From NCBI RefSeq assembly GCF_025934275.1, contig NZ_JAICYI010000025.1, positions 1-45,732 of the forward strand: a DNA stretch of 45,732 nucleotides. The letters are read 5' to 3'. The stretch comes from Phenylobacterium sp. Lineage in GTDB: Bacteria > Pseudomonadota > Alphaproteobacteria > Caulobacterales > Caulobacteraceae. This document shows positions 33,610 through 41,248 of this stretch, piece by piece. Made by a program: the position numbers and the translations under genes. Below the pieces are notes generated by a model. The model saw nothing but the letters and a program-made list of their open reading frames with translations, did no database searches and was not told the DNA's origin. How positions within the stretch are numbered: the stretch's first letter is position 1; every line of letters begins with the position of its first letter.

Positions 33610-34290
33610 ATGGGCGAGACCATCAGCCTGAAGAGCCGCTTCGACGGCTTTGAGCTTGCCGCCTACCGCGCCGCCCCGCAGGACGCCCGCCGCGGCGGCC
33701 TGCTGCTCATCCAGGAGATCTTCGGGGTCACCGACCACATCCGCGAGCTCTGCGAGGGTTTCGCCGAGGAGGGCTATGAGGTGATCGCGCCGGCCTTCTA
33801 TGACCGGCTCGAGCCCCGCTTCGCCGCCGACTACTCGCAGCCCGCGACCCAGAAGGGCGTGAGATACTCGACCGAGACTCCCTGGGACCAGGTGGCCGGC
33901 GACGCCCAGGCGGCCATCGATGCGCTCGCAGAGCCGGTGTTCGTCACCGGCTTCTGCTGGGGCGGGGCGGCGACGTGGCTGGCCGCCTGCCGCTGCGAGG
34001 GGCTCTCCGCGGCCGCGGGTTACTACGGACGGCGCATCTCCGAGCTGAACGACGAGACGCCGAAGGCGCCCATCATCCTGCACTTCGGCAAGACCGACGC
34101 CTCGATCCCGCCCGAGCGGATCGAGGAGATCGCCGAGCGCCACCCCGACGTGCCGATCTACCTCTACGACGCGGGCCACGGCTTCGTCTCCGACCGCCGC
34201 AGCGACTACGACGCCGATTCCGCCCGCCTCGCGCGCCTGCGCACGCTGGCCTGGTTCGCCAACCACGGCGGCGGCCGCAGCGCAGCTTGA
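33610..34290 (+). CDS. Dienelactone hydrolase family protein (copy 2)
   Basis: A 226-residue paralog of the previous gene, sharing the MGETI start and IQEIFGVTDHIR. The triad is Cys116 in VTGFCWGGAA, Asp163 in GKTDASIP and His190 in DAGHGFVS. The ATG at 33610 lies four bases after the first copy's stop, so the two are co-translated. Divergence of the substrate-facing loops (WDQVAGDAQAAIDAL versus PIEQALTDIAACRDFL) suggests different substrates. Confidence 0.9.
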   Translation: MGETISLKSRFDGFELAAYRAAPQDARRGGLLLIQEIFGVTDHIRELCEGFAEEGYEVIAPAFYDRLEPRFAADYSQPATQKGVRYSTETPWDQVAGDAQAAIDALAEPVFVTGFCWGGAATWLAACRCEGLSAAAGYYGRRISELNDETPKAPIILHFGKTDASIPPERIEEIAERHPDVPIYLYDAGHGFVSDRRSDYDADSARLARLRTLAWFANHGGGRSAA

Positions 34291-34300
34291 AAGTCCATCG

Positions 34301-34323
34301 ATTCCCGGCTCTTCTCCGGGAAT
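34301..34323. terminator. Hairpin between convergent hydrolase and membrane-protein genes
   Basis: ATTCCCGG and CCGGGAAT form a perfect 8-bp stem around a seven-base loop. A second, outer pairing is possible between GAAAGTCCATCGA (34288-34300) and TCGATGACTTTC (34338-34349) with one bulged base. A bidirectional terminator is likely, though without a U-run. Confidence 0.5.
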
Positions 34324-34330
34324 CCTGACG

Positions 34331-34798
34331 TCATTCCTCGATGACTTTCCGCACCTCGGGCGCCCGCTCGAGCGCGCGGACCAGGATCGCCTGCGCGGCG
34401 AGGATGCCGATGCCCGCCGCGTAGGCCGAGAAGACGTTGGCGTGGTACTGGCCGCTCGCGGCGACCTTCGCCACCTGCCAGTAGATGAACATCGCCGCGC
34501 CGAGCAGCAGGCACACTCCGGTGACGATCGAGACCGGCGTCTGGCCGAAGCCGGCCTGGAAGCTCAGCCAGACGTAGCGGGCGAGCCATCGCTTGAGCAC
34601 CGGCACCACCAGCGGGATCACCAGGGCACCCAGCAGGAACACCGCGGGCCACAGAAGGGTCCAGCGCACGACCGCCTCGCCGCCGCCCGGCAGGCGGCCC
34701 ACGGCGTGCACCACCGCGCCCGAATAGATCAGGCTCGCGGTGGCGACCGTCAGGTCCTGCATCCGCTTGAAGTTGCGCCAGGCGCGCGTGAAGGCCAT
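34331..34798 (-). CDS. Membrane protein of unknown function
   Basis: A 155-residue protein with about four hydrophobic segments (near 17-34, 44-66, 86-107 and 121-140) and a charged C-terminus (RALERAPEVRKVIEE). I recognise no family. It is followed on the same strand, upstream, by apt 45 bases away, so apt could lead into it. Its 3' end takes part in a hairpin with the convergent hydrolase gene. Confidence 0.75.
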   Translation of the reverse strand: MAFTRAWRNFKRMQDLTVATASLIYSGAVVHAVGRLPGGGEAVVRWTLLWPAVFLLGALVIPLVVPVLKRWLARYVWLSFQAGFGQTPVSIVTGVCLLLGAAMFIYWQVAKVAASGQYHANVFSAYAAGIGILAAQAILVRALERAPEVRKVIEE

Positions 34799-34843
34799 GG
34801 CCGCTAGTTAGGCGCCCGCTGGGGCGGCGTTAAGGCGCCCCGG

Positions 34844-35371
34844 TCAATGGCCCGCGAAGGCGACCAGCGTCGAGACCGGCACGCCGGTGCGCTTGAGCTT
34901 CTCCGCCCCGCCGAGCTCGGGCAGGTCGACGACGAAACAGGCCGCGACGATCTCGGCCCCGCCCTGGCGCAGGAGGTCGACGGCCGCCAGCGCCGTCCCG
35001 CCGGTAGCGATCAGGTCGTCGACCAGCATCACCCGCTCGCCGCGCGTCAGCGCATCGAGGTGCATCTCGATGGCGTCGGTCCCGTACTCCAGGGCGTACT
35101 CCACGGCGCGTGTCTTGTGCGGCAGCTTTCCGCGCTTTCGCAGCGGGATGAAGCCTGCGGAGAGCTGGTGGGCGACCGCGCCGCCGAGGATGAAGCCGCG
35201 CGCTTCGATGCCGGCCACCTTGTCGATCTTCATGCCGGCGAACGGCTGCACGAGCTCGTCGACGGCGCGCCGGAAGCCCCGGGCGTCGCCCATCAGGGTG
35301 GTGATGTCGCGGAACATGATCCCGGGTTTCGGATAATCCGGGATCGTGCGGATCAGTGTGGTCAGGTCCAT
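34844..35371 (-). CDS. apt: Adenine phosphoribosyltransferase
   Basis: Apt salvages adenine to AMP with PRPP. The protein is 175 residues. [18 protein letters not shown] is the classic N-terminus, [13 protein letters not shown] and [12 protein letters not shown] follow, and the PRPP-binding loop [13 protein letters not shown] is at 114-126. The start MDLTTLIR at 35371 is preferred over a five-codon longer one. It is divergent from the retropepsin-like gene. Confidence 0.95.
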   Translation of the reverse strand: MDLTTLIRTIPDYPKPGIMFRDITTLMGDARGFRRAVDELVQPFAGMKIDKVAGIEARGFILGGAVAHQLSAGFIPLRKRGKLPHKTRAVEYALEYGTDAIEMHLDALTRGERVMLVDDLIATGGTALAAVDLLRQGGAEIVAACFVVDLPELGGAEKLKRTGVPVSTLVAFAGH

Positions 35372-35447
35372 CAGGCAGCGCCCCAACGGCGGATCGTCGG
35401 AGCGCTTATCGCCGAGCGCGCCCCGCTTGGCTATCGTCCAAGGTCAG

Positions 35448-36302
35448 GTGCGACTCACCCTCCCGCTTCTCGTCCTGGCCGCCGTGGCGGCCGCCCCCGC
35501 GGCCCGCGCGGGCGGGACGGCGTGCTGGTTCGACAATGGCGTGGTGGTCGTGCCGGCCGAGGTGCTGGGGATCGCCGGCGACTACGTGCTCGACACGGCC
35601 ACCCCCACGACGCAGCTCGCCGACACCCAGGCCGGCGGCGCCGGCTTCGCGGCGACGGCGCTCACCGGTCGCGTGCGCCTGGCCGGCCTGACCCTCGATG
35701 ACCGCCCGGTCGGGGTCGCGACCCTCGACCTGCGCACCGGCGCGCTTCCGACGCCGATCGCCGGTGTGATCGGCGCGGACTTGCTGAAGGACTTCGTGCT
35801 CGACGTCAGCTTCGCGCCCTGCCGCGTGGCGCTGCGGCGCAGGCGCGGCCGCCGCTTTCCGGCCAGCGCCGTCCTGCCGCTGCGTTGGATCGCCGGGGTC
35901 CCCACGGCGGAGGTCGCGGTCACGGACGGGACGCGGGCGTGGCGCGGCGCCTTCGCGCTGGCGACCGGCGGCGACACGCCGGTCCGGCTCAGCGATGCGG
36001 TGGCCCAGGCGCCTGTCGCCGGCGCGTCCAAGGAGCTCTATCCCTACGGCGTGCTGCGCCCGAAGCTGCGCGCCCTGGGTTTCGCGGACGATCTCTACGA
36101 GGACCTGCCGGCCGGCCTGATCAAAGCCTTGGATCCGGCGCTCGCCGGCCAGATCGGCGCGCCGCTGCTCGCCCGCTATCGCCTGCGGTTCGACTTCCCG
36201 CACGGACGCCTGCTGATCGCGCCGGCGACGCCGCCGGACCGCCGTCCTAGTGCGAGACGTCGCGCCAGATCCGCCGGTAGCTCGCATAGAGCAGACCGGT
36301 GA
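35448..36302 (+). CDS. Two-lobed retropepsin-like secreted protein, one catalytic Asp apparently lost
   Basis: A 284-residue protein starting at GTG with a signal peptide (VRLTLPLLVLAAVAAAPAARA). The mature part looks like two retropepsin lobes. Lobe 1 has VLDTATPTTQL (a DTG-to-DTA variant) and IAGVIGADLLKDFVLDVS. Lobe 2 has ALATGGDTPVRL where the Asp should be, and GQIGAPLLARYRLRFDFPHGRLLI. So one catalytic Asp may remain and the other is missing. Upstream starts would overlap apt. Its last 56 bases run antisense over the end of petC, giving an Arg-rich tail. Confidence 0.65.
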   Translation: MRLTLPLLVLAAVAAAPAARAGGTACWFDNGVVVVPAEVLGIAGDYVLDTATPTTQLADTQAGGAGFAATALTGRVRLAGLTLDDRPVGVATLDLRTGALPTPIAGVIGADLLKDFVLDVSFAPCRVALRRRRGRRFPASAVLPLRWIAGVPTAEVAVTDGTRAWRGAFALATGGDTPVRLSDAVAQAPVAGASKELYPYGVLRPKLRALGFADDLYEDLPAGLIKALDPALAGQIGAPLLARYRLRFDFPHGRLLIAPATPPDRRPSARRRARSAGSSHRADR

Positions 36303-37092
36303 AGATCAGCAGGTAGATCATCGCGCCCAGGCCGAACTCCTTGCGCTCCTCCATCTTGGGCTCGGCGGCCCAGGCGAGGAAGGCGGCGACGTCGCGGGCT
36401 TCGTTGGCGACCGTCGAGGGCGTGCCGTCGTCGAAGGTCACCTTGTTGGGGGCGAGAGGCGGCGGCATGGCGATGAAACCGCCCTTCGGCACCTGGTCCT
36501 TCGGCCCGGTCCAGAACGAGCTCACGTCGCCCGGGTAGTAGGGATTGTAATAGCGGCCGGCCATGACGTTCAGGCCGCGCGGCGGCGGCACGAAGCCGGT
36601 CAGGATCGAATAGATGTAGGCCGGGCCGCCCTCGCGCGCCTTGGCCATCACCGAGAGGTCCGGGGGCGCCTTGCCGCCGTTCGACGCCGCGGCCGACGCT
36701 TCGTTCGGGAACGGCGCCGGGAACTTGTCGGCCGGCGTCGCCGGGCGCTGGATGTCGTCGCCGGTCTCGGAGTCGATGTCCTTGACTTTGATGTCGGCGG
36801 CCAGCGACTTCACGTACGGGTTCTGGATCGGGTTGGGGTACTTCGGGTCGTAGAACGGGCCGCCCTTCTGGCCGAGGTTGCGGAAGTACATCAGGTCCAT
36901 CGAGTGGCAGGCCGAGCAGACCTCCCGATAGACCTTGTAGCCGCGCTGCAGCTGTTCGGCGTCGAACTTGCCGAACGGGCCCTCGAACGACCAGTGGATG
37001 TCCTTCGGCTCCTCGCTGGTGGTGGCCGCCAGCGCCGGCGTCCCGACCAAGGCGAGCCCGAACACCGCGAGCGCGATACCTTTGCGCAGCAT
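36247..37092 (-). CDS. petC: Cytochrome c1 of the bc1 complex
   Basis: A 281-residue periplasmic c-type cytochrome with a signal peptide (MLRKGIALAVFGLALVGTPALAA) and a C-terminal membrane anchor (LGAMIYLLIFTGLLYASYRR). The heme motif CSACH is at 59-63 within YREVCSACHSMDLMYFRNL. The axial Met is likely in the GLNVMAGRYYNPYYPG region. It passes electrons from the Rieske protein to soluble cytochrome. It is last in petABC, nine bases after petB. Confidence 0.96.
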   Translation of the reverse strand: MLRKGIALAVFGLALVGTPALAATTSEEPKDIHWSFEGPFGKFDAEQLQRGYKVYREVCSACHSMDLMYFRNLGQKGGPFYDPKYPNPIQNPYVKSLAADIKVKDIDSETGDDIQRPATPADKFPAPFPNEASAAASNGGKAPPDLSVMAKAREGGPAYIYSILTGFVPPPRGLNVMAGRYYNPYYPGDVSSFWTGPKDQVPKGGFIAMPPPLAPNKVTFDDGTPSTVANEARDVAAFLAWAAEPKMEERKEFGLGAMIYLLIFTGLLYASYRRIWRDVSH

Positions 37093-37100
37093 CTTGAGGC

Positions 37101-38417
37101 TCAACCCTTCTTGGTGGCCGCGGCGGCCGCGACGGGACCGCTGGCGGGATGCGACAGAACCGGCTCGGAGATCGACTCCGGTATCGGCAGGGGCGTCTCG
37201 GTGAGCCCCATCACCGGCGTGATGATCAGGAAGTAGGCGAGGTAGTAGAGCGTCGCGACCCGCGACAGCCAGACCATGGAGTTCAGGTCGTAGTCGCCGA
37301 GCGTGAAGGTGGTGACGTTCGGGATCACCGCGTCGGCCGGCTCGTGGGCGCCGCACCAGCCCAGGACCAGGCAGACGGCGATGAAGATGAAGAAGTAGAG
37401 CCGCATCGTCGGCCGGTAGCGCATCGACCGCACCTTCGAGGTGTCGATCCACGGCAGCACGAACAGCAGCGCGATGGCGCCGAACATCGTGATCACGCCG
37501 CCCAGCTTGTTCGGCACCGAACGCAGCATCGCGTAGAACGGCAGGAAGTACCACTCGGGCACGATGTGCTGCGGGGTGACCAGTGGGTTGGCGCGCACCG
37601 AGTTGTCCGGCGCGAGCAGCGCGTTGGGGAACCAGAACACGAAGAAGGCGAACAGGATCAGGAACAGCGCGATCGCGAAGCTGTCCTTCACCGTGTAGTA
37701 CGGATGGAAGGGGACGGTGTCCGCCTTCGACTTCACGTTGACGCCGGTCGGGTTGTTGTTGCCCGGCACGTGCAGCGCCCAGATGTGCAGGGCGACGACG
37801 CCGGCGATCACGAACGGCAGCAGGTAGTGCAGCGAGAAGAACCGGTTGAGGGTCGGGTCGTCCACCGCGAAGCCGCCCCACAGCCACGTCGTGATGGCGT
37901 TGCCGACCAGCGGGAAGGCGCCCAGGAGGTTGGTGATCACCACCGCGCCGTGGAAGCTCATCTGGCCCCAGGGCAGCACGTAGCCCATGAAGGCGGTGGC
38001 CATCATCAGCAGGTAGATGATGCAGCCCAGGATCCACAACACCTCGCGCGGCGCCTTGTAGGAGCCGTAGTAGAGGCCGCGGAAGATGTGGACGTAGACC
38101 GCCAGGAAGAACATCGAGGCGCCGCTGGCGTGCATGTAGCGGATCAGCCAACCGTAGTTGACGTCGCGCATGATCCGCTCGACCGAGTTGAAGGCGTAGT
38201 CGACGTGCGGAACGTAGTGCATCGCCAGCACGATGCCGGTGACGATCTGGATGCCCAGGCACAGCGCCAGGATGCCGCCGAACGTCCACCAGTAATTCAG
38301 GTTCTTCGGGGTCGGGAAGGTGATGGCGCTGTCGTAGGCCAGCCGGATGATCGGCAGCCGCATGTCCAGCCAGCGCTCGAAACCGGTCTTCGGCTCGTAA
38401 GTGGAATGTCCGCTCAT
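37101..38417 (-). CDS. petB: Cytochrome b of the bc1 complex
   Basis: A 438-residue, eight-helix membrane protein that oxidises ubiquinol and carries hemes bL and bH. The four heme-ligand His are His96 and His110, and His197 and His211, each pair 14 residues apart as required. The Qo-site PEWYF motif is present. The ATG at 38417 starts five bases after petA's stop. It is not fused to cytochrome c1, unlike the fbcH genes of some relatives. Confidence 0.97.
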   Translation of the reverse strand: MSGHSTYEPKTGFERWLDMRLPIIRLAYDSAITFPTPKNLNYWWTFGGILALCLGIQIVTGIVLAMHYVPHVDYAFNSVERIMRDVNYGWLIRYMHASGASMFFLAVYVHIFRGLYYGSYKAPREVLWILGCIIYLLMMATAFMGYVLPWGQMSFHGAVVITNLLGAFPLVGNAITTWLWGGFAVDDPTLNRFFSLHYLLPFVIAGVVALHIWALHVPGNNNPTGVNVKSKADTVPFHPYYTVKDSFAIALFLILFAFFVFWFPNALLAPDNSVRANPLVTPQHIVPEWYFLPFYAMLRSVPNKLGGVITMFGAIALLFVLPWIDTSKVRSMRYRPTMRLYFFIFIAVCLVLGWCGAHEPADAVIPNVTTFTLGDYDLNSMVWLSRVATLYYLAYFLIITPVMGLTETPLPIPESISEPVLSHPASGPVAAAAATKKG

Positions 38418-38422
38418 CGTCG

Positions 38423-38977
38423 TCAGCCGACCTTGATCTTGGTGTCGGAGAGGAAGCTGTAGTCCGGCACCGCCAGGTTCTTCGGCGCGGGGCCTTTCCG
38501 GATCCGGCCGGAGGTGTCGTAGACCGAACCGTGGCAGGGGCAGAACCAGCCGCCGTACTCGCCGCCGCCGAAGGTCGGCACGCAGCCGAGGTGCGTGCAG
38601 GTGCCGATCAGGATCAGCCACTGCGGCTTGCCGGGCTTGTGGCGGCTCTCGTCGGTCGCCGGATCGCGCAGGTCGGCGTGGTCGTCGTGCACCGCCTCGG
38701 CGATTTCCTTGGGCGTCCGGTAGCGCACGAACAGCGGCTTGCCGCGCCACTTGACCACCACCTGCTGGCCTTCCTGCACCTTGGTCAGGTCGAACTCGAT
38801 CTGCGCCAGCGCCAGCGTGTCCGCGGCCGGGTTCATCTGGTCGATGAACGGCCAGGCCAGCGACACCACCGCGCCGACGGCCGCGGCTCCGGTGACGATG
38901 TGGATGAAATCGCGGCGATTGGGATCGTCGGATGACGCAAGCGGATCGGGGTTTGCGCCAAGAGCGGTGTCAGACAC
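38423..38977 (-). CDS. petA: Rieske iron-sulfur subunit of the bc1 complex
   Basis: A 184-residue [2Fe-2S] protein. It has a Tat-type N-terminus ([25 protein letters not shown]) that stays as a membrane anchor. Cluster motifs are CTHLGC and CPCHGS: the first Cys and the His of each bind the cluster, and the remaining Cys form the disulfide. No ATG opens this gene: GTG at 38977 and TTG at 38980 are adjacent and share an AAGGG ribosome site; I prefer GTG. First gene of petABC. Confidence 0.95.
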   Translation of the reverse strand: MSDTALGANPDPLASSDDPNRRDFIHIVTGAAAVGAVVSLAWPFIDQMNPAADTLALAQIEFDLTKVQEGQQVVVKWRGKPLFVRYRTPKEIAEAVHDDHADLRDPATDESRHKPGKPQWLILIGTCTHLGCVPTFGGGEYGGWFCPCHGSVYDTSGRIRKGPAPKNLAVPDYSFLSDTKIKVG

Positions 38978-39177
38978 CAAAGCTACCCTTCAATTCCTGG
39001 CCCCCGGGCGGGGACGCTGAAGCCTTTGGACCCGTCCAGAGGCCTGGTAAAGGGCCGCTGGCCGGGAGGTCGTTTGGGGCAGGACGAATATTCCCGAAGC
39101 GCTTGCGAGACCTCGCGCCGCGCGTCCGTGATTCGTCTCTCCGCCCCCCCGGTCCATCCCGTGGCGGATCGCTTAGA

Positions 39178-39462
39178 ATGCGTTTGGCGCTTTTTCAACC
39201 GCACATTCCGCAAAACCTCGGCGCGGCCCTCGCGTTGGGCGTCCGCCTGGGCGTCAGCCTCGATCTGATCGAGCCTTGCGGCTTCCCATTGGGCGCGCGC
39301 GATTTCCCGCGCCGCGATGGATTATGGCGCCAAGGCCGATTCCTCGTTCGGCGAATTTCTCACGAAATCCGAGACTCGCAGCGCCTCCCCGCGAGCGCCA
39401 CGGCGCTCGCCGAAGCGCTTCGCCAGACGTCCGACTTCCCAAGCGCCGCCGAAAGCGGCTAG
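39178..39462 (+). pseudogene. trmL: Broken trmL (tRNA (cytidine/uridine-34) 2'-O-methyltransferase)
   Basis: The first ~43 codons read MRLALFQPHIPQNLGAAL...GVSLDLIEPCGFPLGARDF, the unmistakable N-terminus of TrmL. The next conserved block, AMDYGAKAD...SSFGEF, is in a different frame (+1). The original frame then resumes with ATALAEALRQTSDFP, which matches the C-terminal helix. The glycine-rich SAM-binding blocks and the SLNVS motif that form the trefoil knot are absent, so about a third to a half of the ~150 residues is missing. The frame stays open for 94 residues, but the product should be inactive. hemF starts 10 bases later. Confidence 0.75.
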
Positions 39463-39472
39463 CAGGACGGCG

Positions 39473-40351
39473 ATGCCCAACCTGACGTCCGAGATCGAAG
39501 CCCGCCGCGAGCGCGCCAAGGCCTGGTTCGAGGCCCTGCAGCAGCGCATCTGCGCGGAGCTCGAGCGGCTGGAGGACGAGGCGCCGGAGACGCTCTATCC
39601 CGAGACCCCGGGCCGCTTCGATCTCCGCCCCTGGACCCGCGAGACCGGCTCCGGCGGCGGAATCGGCGGCTTCTTCTCGGGCCGGCTGTTCGAGAAAGCC
39701 GGCGTCCACACCTCGGCGGCCACCGCGCGATTCTCCCCGGAGATGGCCGCGGCCATGCCGGGCGCGGCGGAGGACCCGAGCTACGTCTCCGCCTCGATCA
39801 GCCTGATCGTGCATCCGCGCAGCCCGCGCGTGCCTGCCGTGCACATGAACACCCGCTTCCTCTCGACGGCGGTCAGCTGGTTCGGCGGCGGGGCCGATCT
39901 CACCCCGATGCTGGACGAGCAGCGGAGCCAGGACGCCGACGACGCGAAGCTCTTCCACGCGGCCATGCAGGCGGCCTGCGACGCCTTCGATCCGGAGTGG
40001 TATCCGAAATACAAGGCCTGGTGCGACGAGTACTTCTTCCTGCCGCACCGCGGCGAGCCGCGCGGGATCGGCGGCATTTTCTACGACCGCCACGACACCG
40101 GCGACTTCGAGCGCGACTTCGCCTTCACCCGCGCGGTCGGCGAGGCCTTCCTGGACGTCTATCCGAAGATCGTCCGCCACCGGATGGACGAGCCCTGGAC
40201 GGAGGCCGATCGCGGCGAACAGCTCGTCCGCCGCGGCCGCTATGTGGAGTTCAACCTGCTCTACGACCGCGGAACCATGTTCGGCCTCAAGGCCGGCGGC
40301 AACATCGCCACCATCCTCTCCTCCATGCCGCCGTTGGTCGCCTGGCCGTGA
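39473..40351 (+). CDS. hemF: Oxygen-dependent coproporphyrinogen III oxidase
   Basis: HemF converts coproporphyrinogen III to protoporphyrinogen IX with O2 in heme synthesis. The 292 residues are normal. Marks include ETGSGGGIGGFFSGRLFEKAGV, ASISLIVHPRSPRVPAVHMNTRF, WFGGGADLTP, EPRGIGGIFYDRHD and a C-terminal RGRYVEFNLLYDRGTMFGL. The ATG at 39473 (MPNLTSEIEARRERA) has AGGACGG upstream and comes right after the trmL remnant. Confidence 0.95.
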   Translation: MPNLTSEIEARRERAKAWFEALQQRICAELERLEDEAPETLYPETPGRFDLRPWTRETGSGGGIGGFFSGRLFEKAGVHTSAATARFSPEMAAAMPGAAEDPSYVSASISLIVHPRSPRVPAVHMNTRFLSTAVSWFGGGADLTPMLDEQRSQDADDAKLFHAAMQAACDAFDPEWYPKYKAWCDEYFFLPHRGEPRGIGGIFYDRHDTGDFERDFAFTRAVGEAFLDVYPKIVRHRMDEPWTEADRGEQLVRRGRYVEFNLLYDRGTMFGLKAGGNIATILSSMPPLVAWP

Positions 40352-40352
40352 G

Positions 40353-40487
40353 CTAGATCCCCATCCCGAACGGCAGGATGGCGGCGATGTCGATGTCGTC
40401 GACGTGCGGCATGGCCTGGGCGCCCAGCCCCACCGCCAGCGCGGCCGCAGCGCTCATCGCGACGATCAGCAGCCTCCAGCGATTCAT
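40353..40487 (-). CDS. 44-residue secreted or membrane peptide
   Basis: A short gene: an N-terminal MNRWRLLIV stretch runs into a hydrophobic Ala/Leu/Val segment (about 5-24) and then a tail with HVDDIDIAAILPFGMGI. GGAGA precedes the ATG by six bases. The N-terminus could be a signal peptide cut near AQA or a membrane anchor. It ends one base from the convergent hemF stop and lies 53 bases after the amidotransferase, possibly as the last gene of that operon. No family recognised. Confidence 0.55.
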   Translation of the reverse strand: MNRWRLLIVAMSAAAALAVGLGAQAMPHVDDIDIAAILPFGMGI

Positions 40488-40540
40488 GCCCGTCTCCGAC
40501 GATTCGCCCCGTGCGTTTCGAGCCCCAACCGGGTTGCGGG

Positions 40541-41248
40541 TCAAGAGGTTGCGTGCGCCAGGAAGCGTTCGATCCAGCCGGCCACCCGCAACCGGTCGTC
40601 GGGGCCGGAATAGGAGGCGATGGCGGCGTTCGCCTGCTCGTCCGCATAGCGGTCGCCGCGGCGGTGCTCGATCAGTGAGATGGCGTACGCCGGCTCGAAC
40701 TCCGGGTGCGGCTGGATGGAGATCGCCGGCTGGTCGCGCCAGACCAGGCCCGCGTAGGGCGTGAACTCCGAGCCGGCGAACACGTCCGCAGCCGGCGGCT
40801 TCTCGATCACCTGGTCCTGGTGCGAGGCGGGCAGGCGGATGCGCAAGGGCGGCGCGTCCATCCACGGCTCGGCCTCGAGGATCTCATAGACCTGCTCGCC
40901 CACGCCCCAGCCCTTCGGCGACTGGATCACCTTCCCGCCGAACGCTTGCGCCATCAGCTGGTGGCCGAAGCAGACGCCGACCAGCGCCGCCTTGCCCTTG
41001 GCCGATCTCAGGAACGCCGCCGCCTCTTCGATCCAGGGCAGCGGGTCGTAGACGCCGGCTGACGAGCCGGTGATCAGATAGGCGTCGCAGTCCTCCGGAC
41101 GCGAAGGCAGCTCGCCCTCGTCGACGGCATAGGTCCGCCAGGCGTAGGCGTCGCGGCCCAGCAGGTTCATGAACATGTCCGGATAGGTCCCGAACCGCTC
41201 GATCGCCGGCTTCGGCGGCCGCCCCGTCTTCAGGATGCCGAGCTTCAA
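40541..41248 (-). CDS. Class I glutamine amidotransferase-like protein
   Basis: A 235-residue GATase1 domain protein similar to GMP synthase-like amidotransferases. The nucleophile Cys94 is in GVCFGHQLMA, with His182 and Glu184 in QPHPEFEPAYA completing the triad. No synthetase partner is fused or adjacent, so it may act as a glutaminase, hydrolase or gamma-glutamyl peptidase. The start is TTG at 41248, overlapping the stop of the preceding gene (TATTGA) with AGGGGA upstream; translational coupling is likely. Confidence 0.85.
   Translation of the reverse strand: MKLGILKTGRPPKPAIERFGTYPDMFMNLLGRDAYAWRTYAVDEGELPSRPEDCDAYLITGSSAGVYDPLPWIEEAAAFLRSAKGKAALVGVCFGHQLMAQAFGGKVIQSPKGWGVGEQVYEILEAEPWMDAPPLRIRLPASHQDQVIEKPPAADVFAGSEFTPYAGLVWRDQPAISIQPHPEFEPAYAISLIEHRRGDRYADEQANAAIASYSGPDDRLRVAGWIERFLAHATS

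Noticed and set aside
35346..35447. An upstream in-frame start for the retropepsin-like gene
   Set aside because: It would overlap the divergent apt start and push the signal peptide into the interior of the protein.
37149..38462. A 437-codon plus-strand frame across petB
   Set aside because: It is the antisense shadow of petB, with His/Arg/Asp-rich low-complexity translation and no homology.
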